From NCBI RefSeq assembly GCF_001899075.1, contig NZ_MKVA01000005.1, forward strand, positions 434,001 through 498,000: 64,000 bases of DNA. Direction: 5' to 3'. Position numbers and translations under genes: made by a program. The stretch is from Devosia sp. 67-54 (GTDB lineage: Bacteria > Pseudomonadota > Alphaproteobacteria > Rhizobiales > Devosiaceae). Positions 1 through 8,895 of this stretch are shown here, in pieces. Below the pieces are notes generated by a model. It was not told where the DNA came from. It saw nothing but the letters and a program-made list of their open reading frames with translations, and searched no databases. The number at the start of each line of letters is the position of its first letter. Within the stretch, counting starts at the first letter, position 1.

Positions 1-114
1 GCGCTGGAGACCGGCACGCTGGTGACGGTGAACCGCTATTACCAGCCGATCGGCAGCGCCGAAGTGCCGGTGGGAACGCGGCCCTTTTTGCGCAAAGCAC
101 CGGAGACGGTGTAG
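1..114 (+). CDS. C-terminal end of an unidentified protein (5' truncated)
   Basis: Frame 1 is open from the window edge to a TAG at 112-114 and gives 37 residues ending in PFLRKAPETV. I recognise no domain in this tail. The codons are GC-rich like the neighbours, and the frame closes just before a palindromic intergenic element, as a real gene end would. The reverse-strand frame over the same bases looks like a shadow. Function cannot be assigned without the upstream sequence. Confidence 0.5.
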   Translation, partial: ALETGTLVTVNRYYQPIGSAEVPVGTRPFLRKAPETV

Positions 115-1589
<1,475 letters not shown>

Positions 1590-1715
1590 ACGCGCCGGAA
1601 CGATCGTTCCACTGCGAACGACCAGCAGCCCTGGCGTTCCGGCATTCATTTGCCGTTCAGGCACGCCGCTCTATCTCGCCGCCCGTCTTCGCGGGGGGCT
1701 TCTGGCGAGATACGA

Positions 1716-2264
1716 ATGGATTTCTATACGATCTTCAAACTGTTGCACGTGCTGTGCGCGCTGGCCTGGGTCGGCGGCGGCATGACGCTGCTGGTGGCGA
1801 GCCTGCTGGCGAGCCGCGCCAACAACGATGCGGGGCTGATGGCCGGGCTCGATTTGATGAACCGGCTGGGCAAGACCTGGTTCGTGCCGGCGTCGCTGCT
1901 GACGGTGGTGTTCGGCGCGGTGGTGGCGACGCTGGGCGGCATGTGGGGCGAGCTGTGGGTGATCCTGGGGCTCGCCGGCTTCGCCTCGACGTTCCTCACC
2001 GGGCTGCTGCTGCTCGAGCCGGAAGGGCGCCGGATCGGCGCGCTGGTCGAGGCCGGCGACATGGCCGGCGCCATCGCGGGCGGCCGGCGGCTGATGACCG
2101 TCGGCAAGTTCGACTACACCGTGATGCTGATGGTGATCGTCGACATGGTGGCGAAGCCGGGGCCGGGCGATGTCGCCGTGCTCGGCGTGATGGCGGTGGC
2201 GGTGATCGCCGGTGCCGTGTTCTTCCTCGGGCCGATCCTGGCGCGGACTCCAGCCGCAGCTTGA
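1716..2264 (+). CDS. DUF2269-like integral membrane protein (copy 1)
   Basis: A 182-residue hydrophobic protein with about four membrane segments (near residues 5-27, 48-75, 78-100 and 128-178). Its start is MDFYTIFKLLHVLCALAWVG, and the HxxxALxW pattern in the first helix is typical of DUF2269 proteins. No function is established for the family. ATG 1716 is preferred because the longer in-frame extension is arginine-rich and unlike a protein start. A similar protein of exactly the same length lies at 3150-3698, so the two are probably paralogues. Confidence 0.75.
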   Translation: MDFYTIFKLLHVLCALAWVGGGMTLLVASLLASRANNDAGLMAGLDLMNRLGKTWFVPASLLTVVFGAVVATLGGMWGELWVILGLAGFASTFLTGLLLLEPEGRRIGALVEAGDMAGAIAGGRRLMTVGKFDYTVMLMVIVDMVAKPGPGDVAVLGVMAVAVIAGAVFFLGPILARTPAAA

Positions 2265-2278
2265 TCGGACCGGGAGAA

Positions 2279-2360
2279 CCCCCGTCCGCCCGATGGGGCT
2301 GCCGGCGCTCCTGCGTGGGGTGGGAGGGCTGGCACCGAGGGCTCGGTCGGCGGACGGGGG
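2279..2360. repeat. 12-bp perfect inverted repeat between convergent genes
   Basis: CCCCCGTCCGCC at 2279-2290 is the exact reverse complement of 2349-2360. The 58-base spacer is itself G-rich. The pair sits between the ends of the DUF2269 gene and the oppositely oriented FMN reductase. It could end transcripts from both sides, but the long loop and missing T-run make that uncertain. Confidence 0.5.
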
Positions 2361-2376
2361 ATTGTCTTAGCGGGAC

Positions 2377-2952
2377 TTATTCCGCGGCGATGCGCAATTG
2401 CTGCGGGGCCGCGAAGCGGCCGATCCAGGCGACATAGGCGTCGACCCAGCGGTTGAGGAAGTCGCGGGTGCGCTCGTCGGTGATCAGGTGGTTCTCGTCG
2501 ATCATCCCCGGCTTCAGCACCTGGTAGACCTCCGGGCGGCCCATCACGGCGAGGCCGAGGATCACCAGGATCGAGCGCAGATGCGCCTGCGCGGCGGCGG
2601 TGCCGGACTGGCCGGCGGTGGCGCCGACGATGGCGGCGGGCTTGCCCTCCCAGACGCTCTTGCCGAACGGTCGCGACGGCCAGTCGATGGCGTTCTTGAG
2701 GACGCCGGGGATCGAGCGGTTGTATTCCGGGGTGACGAACAGCACGGCGTCGGCGGCGTCGATCCGCTGCTTGAGGTCGAGCACGCTCGCGGGCGGATCG
2801 TCCCACAGCGTCTCGTCGTAGAAGGGCAGCTTGCCCAGATCGATGAAATCGAACTGCAGCCGGCCGAGCGCCAGCTTCTCGATGGCGCGTGCGAATTGCA
2901 GATTTGAGGAGTTCGGCCGGATGCTGCCGACCAGAACCGCAACCTTGTACAT
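2377..2952 (-). CDS. NADPH-dependent FMN reductase (chromate/quinone reductase family)
   Basis: A 191-residue flavodoxin-fold enzyme. The N-terminus has the FMN phosphate loop GSIRPNSSN (residues 9-17), and the mid-region has TPEYNRSIPGVLKNAIDWPSR, the flavin-binding segment of the NADPH-dependent FMN reductase family (ChrR, ArsH and azoreductase relatives). It would reduce FMN, quinones or metal oxyanions with NADPH in the cytoplasm. The gene stands alone, transcribed against both DUF2269 genes that flank it. The physiological substrate cannot be told from sequence. Confidence 0.88.
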   Translation of the reverse strand: MYKVAVLVGSIRPNSSNLQFARAIEKLALGRLQFDFIDLGKLPFYDETLWDDPPASVLDLKQRIDAADAVLFVTPEYNRSIPGVLKNAIDWPSRPFGKSVWEGKPAAIVGATAGQSGTAAAQAHLRSILVILGLAVMGRPEVYQVLKPGMIDENHLITDERTRDFLNRWVDAYVAWIGRFAAPQQLRIAAE

Positions 2953-3149
2953 TATACCCCGTCCCGTTGGTAACTGTTTGTGACTGAGACACTAGATGTG
3001 CCTGGATTGCGGGTTCGGCAAGACGGCACAGTTTGCAGCCTGACGAACAGGCTGTTCACCGAGCGCGCAACGGTGCTTGCCCTCGCGGGGAGGACGGTTC
3101 AGTCTCCCCGCCCACTATCGGTTCGACACAGCCTGAGGGGGATGCGGCT

Positions 3150-3698
3150 ATGGACTGGTATGCACTCGTCAAATTCCTGCATGTGGCATCGGCGGTCATC
3201 TGGATCGGCGGCGCCTTCGTGATGGTCGTGCTCGGCGCCCGGGCCGACCGGGCGCGCAACGATGCCGAGATCGTCGGCGTGGTGCGGCAGGTCGCCTGGG
3301 CGGCCGAACGCGTCTATGTGCCGGCGAGCGTGGCGACGCTGGTGTTCGGCGTCATCGCCGCGACGCTGGGCACACTCTGGACGACGCTGTGGGTGATCCT
3401 CGGGCTGGTCGGCGTGGCGGTGAGCATGGCGATCGGCATCTTGGCGCTGACGCCGCGGGCCAAGCGGGTCGAGGCGGGTCACGCGGCGAGCGGCGTGACG
3501 CCGGCGATCGTCGCCATCGGCCGCGAAATCCTGACCATCGCCAAATTCGACATGGTGCTGCTGTTCGTGGTGGTGGCCGACATGGTGCTGAAACCGGAGG
3601 CCGGCGACTGGGTGACGCTGGCGGTGATGGCGGTGCTGCTGGTCGCGGCCGCGGTGGCGTGGCTGCCGGCGGCGTTCCGCAAGCCGGCCGTGGCTTAG
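3150..3698 (+). CDS. DUF2269-like integral membrane protein (copy 2)
   Basis: A 182-residue membrane protein starting MDWYALVKFLHVASAVIWIG, with the same helix pattern and the same length as the protein at 1716-2264. Both share the HVxxAxxW opening, a VPAS motif after the second charged stretch, a TLW/MWG turn and a KFDxxxL segment in the last third. ATG 3150 has a GAGGGGGA ribosome-binding site just upstream. The TAG stop overlaps the TAA of the convergent DUF697 gene by three bases. Function unknown. Confidence 0.75.
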   Translation: MDWYALVKFLHVASAVIWIGGAFVMVVLGARADRARNDAEIVGVVRQVAWAAERVYVPASVATLVFGVIAATLGTLWTTLWVILGLVGVAVSMAIGILALTPRAKRVEAGHAASGVTPAIVAIGREILTIAKFDMVLLFVVVADMVLKPEAGDWVTLAVMAVLLVAAAVAWLPAAFRKPAVA

Positions 3699-4723
3699 GG
3701 CTTTTCGGCCGATTTCGCCACATTGGCGAGCTCGGGCAGGAAGTCCCTGACCATCGGCTGCGGCTCGGTGGTGAAGGGCAGCGGCCGGACGACGCGCATG
3801 GCGGCGATGCCGACGCGCACGGTCATCAGGCCGTTGACCACGCCTTCGCCCAGCCGCTGCGACAGGCGCGAGGCGAGACCCTGGCCGAGCAGTTGCTCGA
3901 CGACGCCGTCGGTGAGCACCAGCCCGCCGGTCACGGCGAGGTGGCCGAGGATGGCGCCGAACAGCCGCCAGGTGCCCCACAGGCCGGGGCGGGCGCCATA
4001 GAGGCGGGCGATGGCGCCGCCGAGGCGGACGCTTTCCCAGACGACGAAGGCGATGTCGACCAGGGCCCGCGGCGACACGGCGGTGACCAGCGCCACGCGG
4101 CGGGCCGAGGCGGCGGTGAGGCTGCGCGCCCGCGCGTCGAGCGGCGCCAGCAGCACGCGTTCGGAAAAGCGCAGCAACTCGCCGCCGTCGAAGATCTGCG
4201 GCCGGTCGGTCCCGAAGTGGGCGAGGGCCCGCGCCATGTCGGGGCGGCCGGTGTAGATCGACCGCAATTCGCCGGTGACGGCGCTCGCCTGCTTGAAATT
4301 GTCGGTGCCGAAGACGACGAGGGCCTGGGCCTTGAGATGGTCGAGGGTGCGCAGGCGCCAGAGCGAGGCGGCCTCGCGGATGATGATGGCGACCAGCGCC
4401 AGCAGGAACAGGCCGAGCACGGTGAGGCCGAGCCAGCCGAGCCAGGGCGTGGTGGCGAAGAGGTTGCGGATCAGGGCGTCGACGGCGAGGCCGAGGCCGA
4501 GCGAGACGAGCAGTCCGGCGGTGCCCCAGAGCAGGCGCGGCAGCCAGCCGAGGCGCGGCGCCACGACCGGCAGGTCCGCCGGATCGGGCAGGGGATCGGA
4601 AAAGGAATCGACGCGATCGCTTTCGGCCTGCACGTCGTCGGGCGCGAAGGCACGGGGGGCGCGCAGCTCGACGGCGGGCACGCTGCCTGCGGCATTGAGC
4701 GGAATGGCGACGGGGCGCTTCAT
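3695..4723 (-). CDS. DUF697/YcjF-type membrane protein
   Basis: The 342-residue protein has a charged N-terminal 60 residues, two strong membrane helices (about 61-85 and 93-116) and a helical C-terminal half containing the VVNGLMTVRVGIAAMRVVRPLPF region typical of DUF697. This matches the YcjF-like proteins that sit beside YcjX. It overlaps the upstream ycjX-like gene by ATGA, so the two are translated together. In enterobacteria ycjX/ycjF belong to the envelope-stress (Psp/sigma-32) neighbourhood. No pspA is seen here. The biochemical role is unresolved. Confidence 0.82.
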   Translation of the reverse strand: MKRPVAIPLNAAGSVPAVELRAPRAFAPDDVQAESDRVDSFSDPLPDPADLPVVAPRLGWLPRLLWGTAGLLVSLGLGLAVDALIRNLFATTPWLGWLGLTVLGLFLLALVAIIIREAASLWRLRTLDHLKAQALVVFGTDNFKQASAVTGELRSIYTGRPDMARALAHFGTDRPQIFDGGELLRFSERVLLAPLDARARSLTAASARRVALVTAVSPRALVDIAFVVWESVRLGGAIARLYGARPGLWGTWRLFGAILGHLAVTGGLVLTDGVVEQLLGQGLASRLSQRLGEGVVNGLMTVRVGIAAMRVVRPLPFTTEPQPMVRDFLPELANVAKSAEKP

Positions 4724-6219
4724 CTCAGCCGATCTCCGAGCAGATAGTCGAGGGCACGATCGAAGCGGATATGCGGCAGCACCGGCGCGCCCTCGGCGTT
4801 GCGCTCGAGCTTCTGCGGCGGCAGGAAGCGCAGGAATTTGAGATCGACCTGCCTGCTTGTGCTCGGTCCATCCGGGCCCGAAGCGGGCTCGTTCGGCCAG
4901 TCGCCGGGGCTGCCGGCTTCAAAGACCGAATCCGGCGATGCCGGCAAGTCGCCGGGAAACAAGGCGATTTCGGTCCGGCCGTCATAGGTGATGCCGTCCA
5001 GGGTTTCGCCCGGCTCGGGCGTGCCGATGATCACGTCGAGATCGTGCACGCGGCCCTCGCGCGTGGCGCGGATGGCGGCGAGCGCGACGGAGGCGGCATC
5101 GGCGCCGGCGAATTTTGCGCGGCGCGCGGCGCGGGCGACGAGACGGTTGAGGATGGCTTCGAGTCGGTCGTGGCTGGTGTGATGGATGTGGTCGGCCTTG
5201 GTGGCGGCGAACAGGATGCGGTCGATGCGGCGCGAGACGAGACGCGTGAGCGGGTTGGAGTCGCCCTGGCGGAAGCAGGCGAGGATGTCGGTCAGGGCGG
5301 TTTCGAGATCGGCGACGGCCGCCGGCCCGGCGTTGAGGGCGCGCAGCGTGTCGACCAGCACGATCTGGCGGTCGAGGCGGGCGAAGTGATCGCGGAAGAA
5401 GGGGCGGACGACGATGTCCTTGTAGGCCTCGTAGCGGCGCTCGAGCATGGCGTAGAGGCTGCCGGCGCGCGGCGTGGCGGCGGGCGGCGGCAAGGGCGCG
5501 AAGGTCAGCGCCGGCGAGCCCTCGAGGTCGCCGGGCATGAGGAAACGGCCCGGCGGCAGGGTGGAGAGGGCGTGCGCGTCGGCGCGGCTGGCGCGCAGAT
5601 AGGCAGTGAAGGCGGCGGCGAGGCGTTCCGCGTCGGGGTCGGTGGCCGGCCGGGTGGCGTCGGCCGCTGCGAGAGCCTCGATGAACGCCGCCGCCTCGGC
5701 CGGCGCGCCCTGGCGGCGGGCACGGTCGATGGCGCTGGCCGACCATTCGGCAAAGTTCAGCGACAAGAGCGGCAGGTCGAGCAGCCATTCGCCGGGATAG
5801 TCGACGATGTCGAGATTGAGCGTCGACGGGCCCGACCAGCCGGAAAACCAGCGCTGCGACTGGTATTTGAGGCTGATGCGCAATTCCGAGATGCGGCGGG
5901 TGCTTTCGGGCCAGCCCGGAGTCCTGCCCGTCAGCGACTGCAGGTGCTGCTCGTAGGCGAAGCGCGGCACGCCGGCGTCGGGGGATTCGGCCAGGCGCGC
6001 GCCGATGAAGCGGCCTTCGGTGAGCGGCGCGAAGCCGGGCAGGCGCCCGCCGGTCAGCAGATTGTGGATCAGCGCGGTGATGAAGATGGTCTTGCCGGCG
6101 CGGCTGAGGCCGGTGACGCCCAGGCGCAGCGTCGGGGTGAAGCTGCCGGACGCGGCGTCGGCGAGATTGGCGAGGGCGATGCCGATCTCGTCGGTGATGG
6201 TGGTTGGCGATTGCGGCAT
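4720..6219 (-). CDS. YcjX family P-loop NTPase (DUF463)
   Basis: The 499-residue protein carries a Walker A GLSRAGKT at residues 37-44 and a DTLRALN segment that looks like the Walker B/switch region. Overall length and the WxSGPSTLN...DYPGEWLLDLPLL region match YcjX (DUF463) proteins, which are GTPase-like. The ATG at 6219 was chosen because a GGAACGAGGG ribosome-binding site precedes it, while the longer frame upstream is arginine-rich. The gene forms a two-gene unit with the DUF697 protein. The 182 bases up to the next divergent gene hold their promoters. Confidence 0.88.
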   Translation of the reverse strand: MPQSPTTITDEIGIALANLADAASGSFTPTLRLGVTGLSRAGKTIFITALIHNLLTGGRLPGFAPLTEGRFIGARLAESPDAGVPRFAYEQHLQSLTGRTPGWPESTRRISELRISLKYQSQRWFSGWSGPSTLNLDIVDYPGEWLLDLPLLSLNFAEWSASAIDRARRQGAPAEAAAFIEALAAADATRPATDPDAERLAAAFTAYLRASRADAHALSTLPPGRFLMPGDLEGSPALTFAPLPPPAATPRAGSLYAMLERRYEAYKDIVVRPFFRDHFARLDRQIVLVDTLRALNAGPAAVADLETALTDILACFRQGDSNPLTRLVSRRIDRILFAATKADHIHHTSHDRLEAILNRLVARAARRAKFAGADAASVALAAIRATREGRVHDLDVIIGTPEPGETLDGITYDGRTEIALFPGDLPASPDSVFEAGSPGDWPNEPASGPDGPSTSRQVDLKFLRFLPPQKLERNAEGAPVLPHIRFDRALDYLLGDRLR

Positions 6220-6401
6220 CTGGCCCTCGTTCCAGCCTCGAAAAATAGGCTTTCGGCCTGCCATTGCAAGGCGCGGGACGGACAGTGAAGACAGCGGCCG
6301 GTCCGCCGCCCTTGTCGCGAGCCGGCGCGGTGGCCATAGCGGAGGCCTGCCGCAACTCCAGGCCCCTGCCAGGCGTTGGAGCGCCAACCGAGGAGGACAG
6401 G

Positions 6402-6830
6402 ATGGCCGACCCCATTGTCGAGGTAGAGACCACGATCGACGCCGACCCGATGACCGTGTGGTCGGCGATGACCAACCGGCAATCGCCGATGTTCATGGGC
6501 GCAACCATGGAGTCGGACTGGACGCCGGGGTCGCGCTACACCCTGCATGGCGACTGGAACGGCACTGCGTTCACCGACTATGGCGAGATCGAAACCGCCG
6601 AGCCTGGCCGGGAGCTGAGCTTCACGCACTGGTCGAAGACGGAGGAGGCGCCGGAGAGCTACAACGCCGTCCGCGTGCGCATCGCGCCCGAAGGAAACGG
6701 CAGCCGGGTGACGCTGGCGCAGTTCGGCCGCGGCAAGACGCAGCCGGTGGACGACAAGACCAGAGCGGAGTTCCGCAAGAACTGGGCGATGATGCTCGAC
6801 GGCCTGAAGCGGGCCGCCGAGGCGAAATAG
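6402..6830 (+). CDS. SRPBCC/AHSA1-like protein
   Basis: A 142-residue START-like fold. The N-terminal VETTIDADPMTVWSAM strand-helix, the central TPGSRYTLHGDW strand pair and the C-terminal helix FRKNWAMMLDGLKRAAE match Aha1/polyketide-cyclase-type SRPBCC proteins. Members bind hydrophobic ligands or act as co-chaperones, and the ligand here is unknown. The start is supported by a strong GAGGAGGA site. It is divergent from the ycjX-like gene and stands alone. Confidence 0.8.
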   Translation: MADPIVEVETTIDADPMTVWSAMTNRQSPMFMGATMESDWTPGSRYTLHGDWNGTAFTDYGEIETAEPGRELSFTHWSKTEEAPESYNAVRVRIAPEGNGSRVTLAQFGRGKTQPVDDKTRAEFRKNWAMMLDGLKRAAEAK

Positions 6831-6843
6831 GGCCGAAGCCCGC

Positions 6844-7755
6844 TCAGGCGCCGATCCGGTCCATATCGAACGGCGTGGTCTGGTAGATCTCGTTGATCCA
6901 GTTCTGGAACAGCAGATGGGCGTGGCTGCGCCAGCGGTTCTCGGGCTCGATCGCCGGATCGCCGTTGGGAAAGAGGTTGACCGGCTGGGCGGGATTCAGC
7001 CCGGCCTTCACGTCGCGCTCATATTCGTCGGCCAGCGAGCGGTGGTCGTATTCGAGATGGTTGAGCATGTGCACGGCCCGGTGCCTGGGGTCGTCGATGC
7101 AGCAGACGCCGATGTCGGCGTTGTCGATGAGGATCTCGAGGTCGGGGCCGAGGCTTTGGCGATCGATGTCGTTGTAGCGGCTGACCGGGATCATCGGGCT
7201 GTCGGAAAAGCCGTGCAGCCATACCGAGCGCGGGTTGACGATCCTGTGGCGGAACACGCCGAAGGCCTTGTGCGGCATGCGGTAGCGGCGGACGCCGTGG
7301 AAGTAGTGCAGCGCCGCCTGCGCCCCCCAGCAGATGAACATGGTGCGGTGGACGTTGGTCTGCGTCCATTTCATGATCTCGACCATCTCGGACCAGTATT
7401 TGATCTCCTCGAAGGGGAGGTGGGCGATGGGCGCGCCGGTGACGATGAAACCGTCGAATTTTCGCGCGCGCACCTGTTCCCAAGTCGAGTAGAAGGTCTT
7501 GAGGTAGTCCTCGGAGGTGTTCTTGGACTGGTGGTCGGTGACGCGCACCAGCGTCAGGTCGACCTGCAGCGGCGTGGCGCCGATGAGGCGCGAGAACTGC
7601 GTTTCGGTCCGCTCCTTGTTGGGCATCAGGTTCAGGAGGCCGATCTGCAGCGGCCGGATGTCCTGGCGCGCAGCGCGGCTCGAATCCATGACGACGACGC
7701 CCTCGGCTTCGAGGGTCTTGCGGGCGGGGAGGTTGTCGGGAATGCGGATGGGCAT
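6844..7755 (-). CDS. metA: Homoserine O-acyltransferase MetA
   Basis: The 303-residue enzyme acylates L-homoserine in the first committed step of methionine synthesis. The catalytic cysteine is C142 in FICWGAQAALHY, and the His/Glu partners are H233 and E235 in MLNHLEYD. The N-terminal PLQIGLLNLMPNK segment is a MetA hallmark. Residue 111, which in characterised MetA proteins separates succinyl-CoA users (Gly) from acetyl-CoA users (Glu), is Ala here, so the acyl donor cannot be called. Only 37 bases separate it from the upstream gene on the same strand, too few for the SAM-II riboswitch often found before alphaproteobacterial metA. Confidence 0.95.
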   Translation of the reverse strand: MPIRIPDNLPARKTLEAEGVVVMDSSRAARQDIRPLQIGLLNLMPNKERTETQFSRLIGATPLQVDLTLVRVTDHQSKNTSEDYLKTFYSTWEQVRARKFDGFIVTGAPIAHLPFEEIKYWSEMVEIMKWTQTNVHRTMFICWGAQAALHYFHGVRRYRMPHKAFGVFRHRIVNPRSVWLHGFSDSPMIPVSRYNDIDRQSLGPDLEILIDNADIGVCCIDDPRHRAVHMLNHLEYDHRSLADEYERDVKAGLNPAQPVNLFPNGDPAIEPENRWRSHAHLLFQNWINEIYQTTPFDMDRIGA

Positions 7756-7792
7756 GAGGCGATCTCGAGATTAGGGGGCGAACGGCGGCGGC

Positions 7793-8668
7793 TCAGGTGA
7801 GCTCACGCATTCGGCCCTTGATCGCGGTGGCGACGAGATCGACGAATTCCTCGCCGTCGCGGACGGTGGCGAGGTCGGCGGCGTCGATGGTGTAGCCGTA
7901 TTTGTCGGCGAGCTTCTGGTAGCGCGGCAGGCGGTCGTGCAGCAGCGCCTCGAAGCCCCAGGCGCCGAACTTGTCGGGATCGACCTTGTTGTCGTCGGCC
8001 ACCTTGTTGAGCTTCTTGAACTCGGCCCATTTTTTCGTGAGGAAGGGCGGCTGGTAGTACATCGGCTTGGGCGAGGCCGTGAAGCGGCGCACCAGCTCGT
8101 CGGCATCCTTTTCGGTGCCGCGGATGTAGATCAGGGCGGTGCTGCCGGCGAGCGTCCTGATCACCGGATCGTCGGGGTCGTCGGGATCGACCACCTCGAT
8201 CAGCGAGCCGCCGGTGTCGGCGATGAAATTGTCGTAGGCGTAGAGGTCGTGGGCGCGCTGGATGAAGCGCGGCACTTCGAGCAGGGCGGCGATCTCGCTT
8301 TGGCGGTGCTGTTCCTGGCGGCGGCGGTATTCGTCGAGCGGCAGGCCGCCCCTGGCGGTGTTGCCGGGGCGGCCGAGATAGGTCGACAGCGGATCGAGAT
8401 TGGCGAAGGTGATGTTGGAGCCGATCTTGATCGAATCCGTGCGCAGCAGATCGCGCAGGAACGGCACCTTCATGGCCTCGGCCTTGAAGTTGTCGACGAT
8501 GAACTCGCCCATGTGGCGGGTGCCGATGCGGTAATCGACCGAATAGTGGAACCATTGCGAGCGGCGCAGCAGCGCCGCCAGCCGCGTCTTGCCGACGCCG
8601 GCCATGCCGAACACCGTCACGGCGTGACGTGGCGCGTCATGAAATTCGTCCGGCGTCCTGAACAGCAT
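7793..8668 (-). CDS. Uncharacterised P-loop ATP/GTP-binding protein
   Basis: A 291-residue protein with a Walker A motif GMAGVGKT at residues 21-28 right after a hydrophobic strand (AVTVF). Later segments such as DYRIGTRHMGEFIVDNF, ADTGGSLIEVVDP and ALIYIRGTEKDADELVRRF fit the strands of a nucleotide-binding fold. I cannot name a family. The C-terminal third is lysine- and aspartate-rich. ATG 8668 is used because the frame upstream covers the flgE regulatory region. The gene is divergent from flgE, which shares its intergenic region. A flagellar link is possible but unproven. Confidence 0.7.
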   Translation of the reverse strand: MLFRTPDEFHDAPRHAVTVFGMAGVGKTRLAALLRRSQWFHYSVDYRIGTRHMGEFIVDNFKAEAMKVPFLRDLLRTDSIKIGSNITFANLDPLSTYLGRPGNTARGGLPLDEYRRRQEQHRQSEIAALLEVPRFIQRAHDLYAYDNFIADTGGSLIEVVDPDDPDDPVIRTLAGSTALIYIRGTEKDADELVRRFTASPKPMYYQPPFLTKKWAEFKKLNKVADDNKVDPDKFGAWGFEALLHDRLPRYQKLADKYGYTIDAADLATVRDGEEFVDLVATAIKGRMRELT

Positions 8669-8732
8669 CGGGTTTTTCGCCTGGTGGGGTCGGTTGACGC
8701 GTTTAGAGGAAGCGCCGGGAAGGCACAAGCAT

Positions 8733-8774
8733 GGCGGCAGAATCTGCCGCCCAGCCCGGACGCATTTGCCGGGC
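8733..8774. promoter_or_regulatory. Two CGGCA dyads upstream of flgE (candidate FlbD-like sites)
   Basis: CGGCAGAATCTGCCG at 8735-8749 is a dyad with 7-bp arms around one base, extending to 9-bp arms over 8733-8751. A weaker relative, 12 of 15 positions, lies at 8757-8771 and ends in TTTGCCG. The same dyad recurs at 16324, 18915, 19422, 43688 and 51878, mostly upstream of flagellar genes. flgE starts 147 bases downstream. I see no good sigma-54 -24/-12 pair here. Confidence 0.6.
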
Positions 8775-8895
8775 GCGCCGGCGCGCGGCGGCCGGAAATG
8801 CTGCAAATTCAACGAGATGAGAGTCTGGCACCCGGCTTGCATCGCTGAGCCCGAACAGGCGTGCGCGAGCCGCCGCAGGCAATTGGGGACGTGCA

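Noticed and set aside
7756-7792. SAM-II riboswitch upstream of metA
   Set aside because: Only 37 bases are available and the conserved SAM-II sequence is absent.
8775-8800. Possible sigma-54 promoter before flgE (GGCCGG...TGC)
   Set aside because: The GG and GC doublets are 11 rather than 10 bases apart, and the -12 element lacks TTGC.
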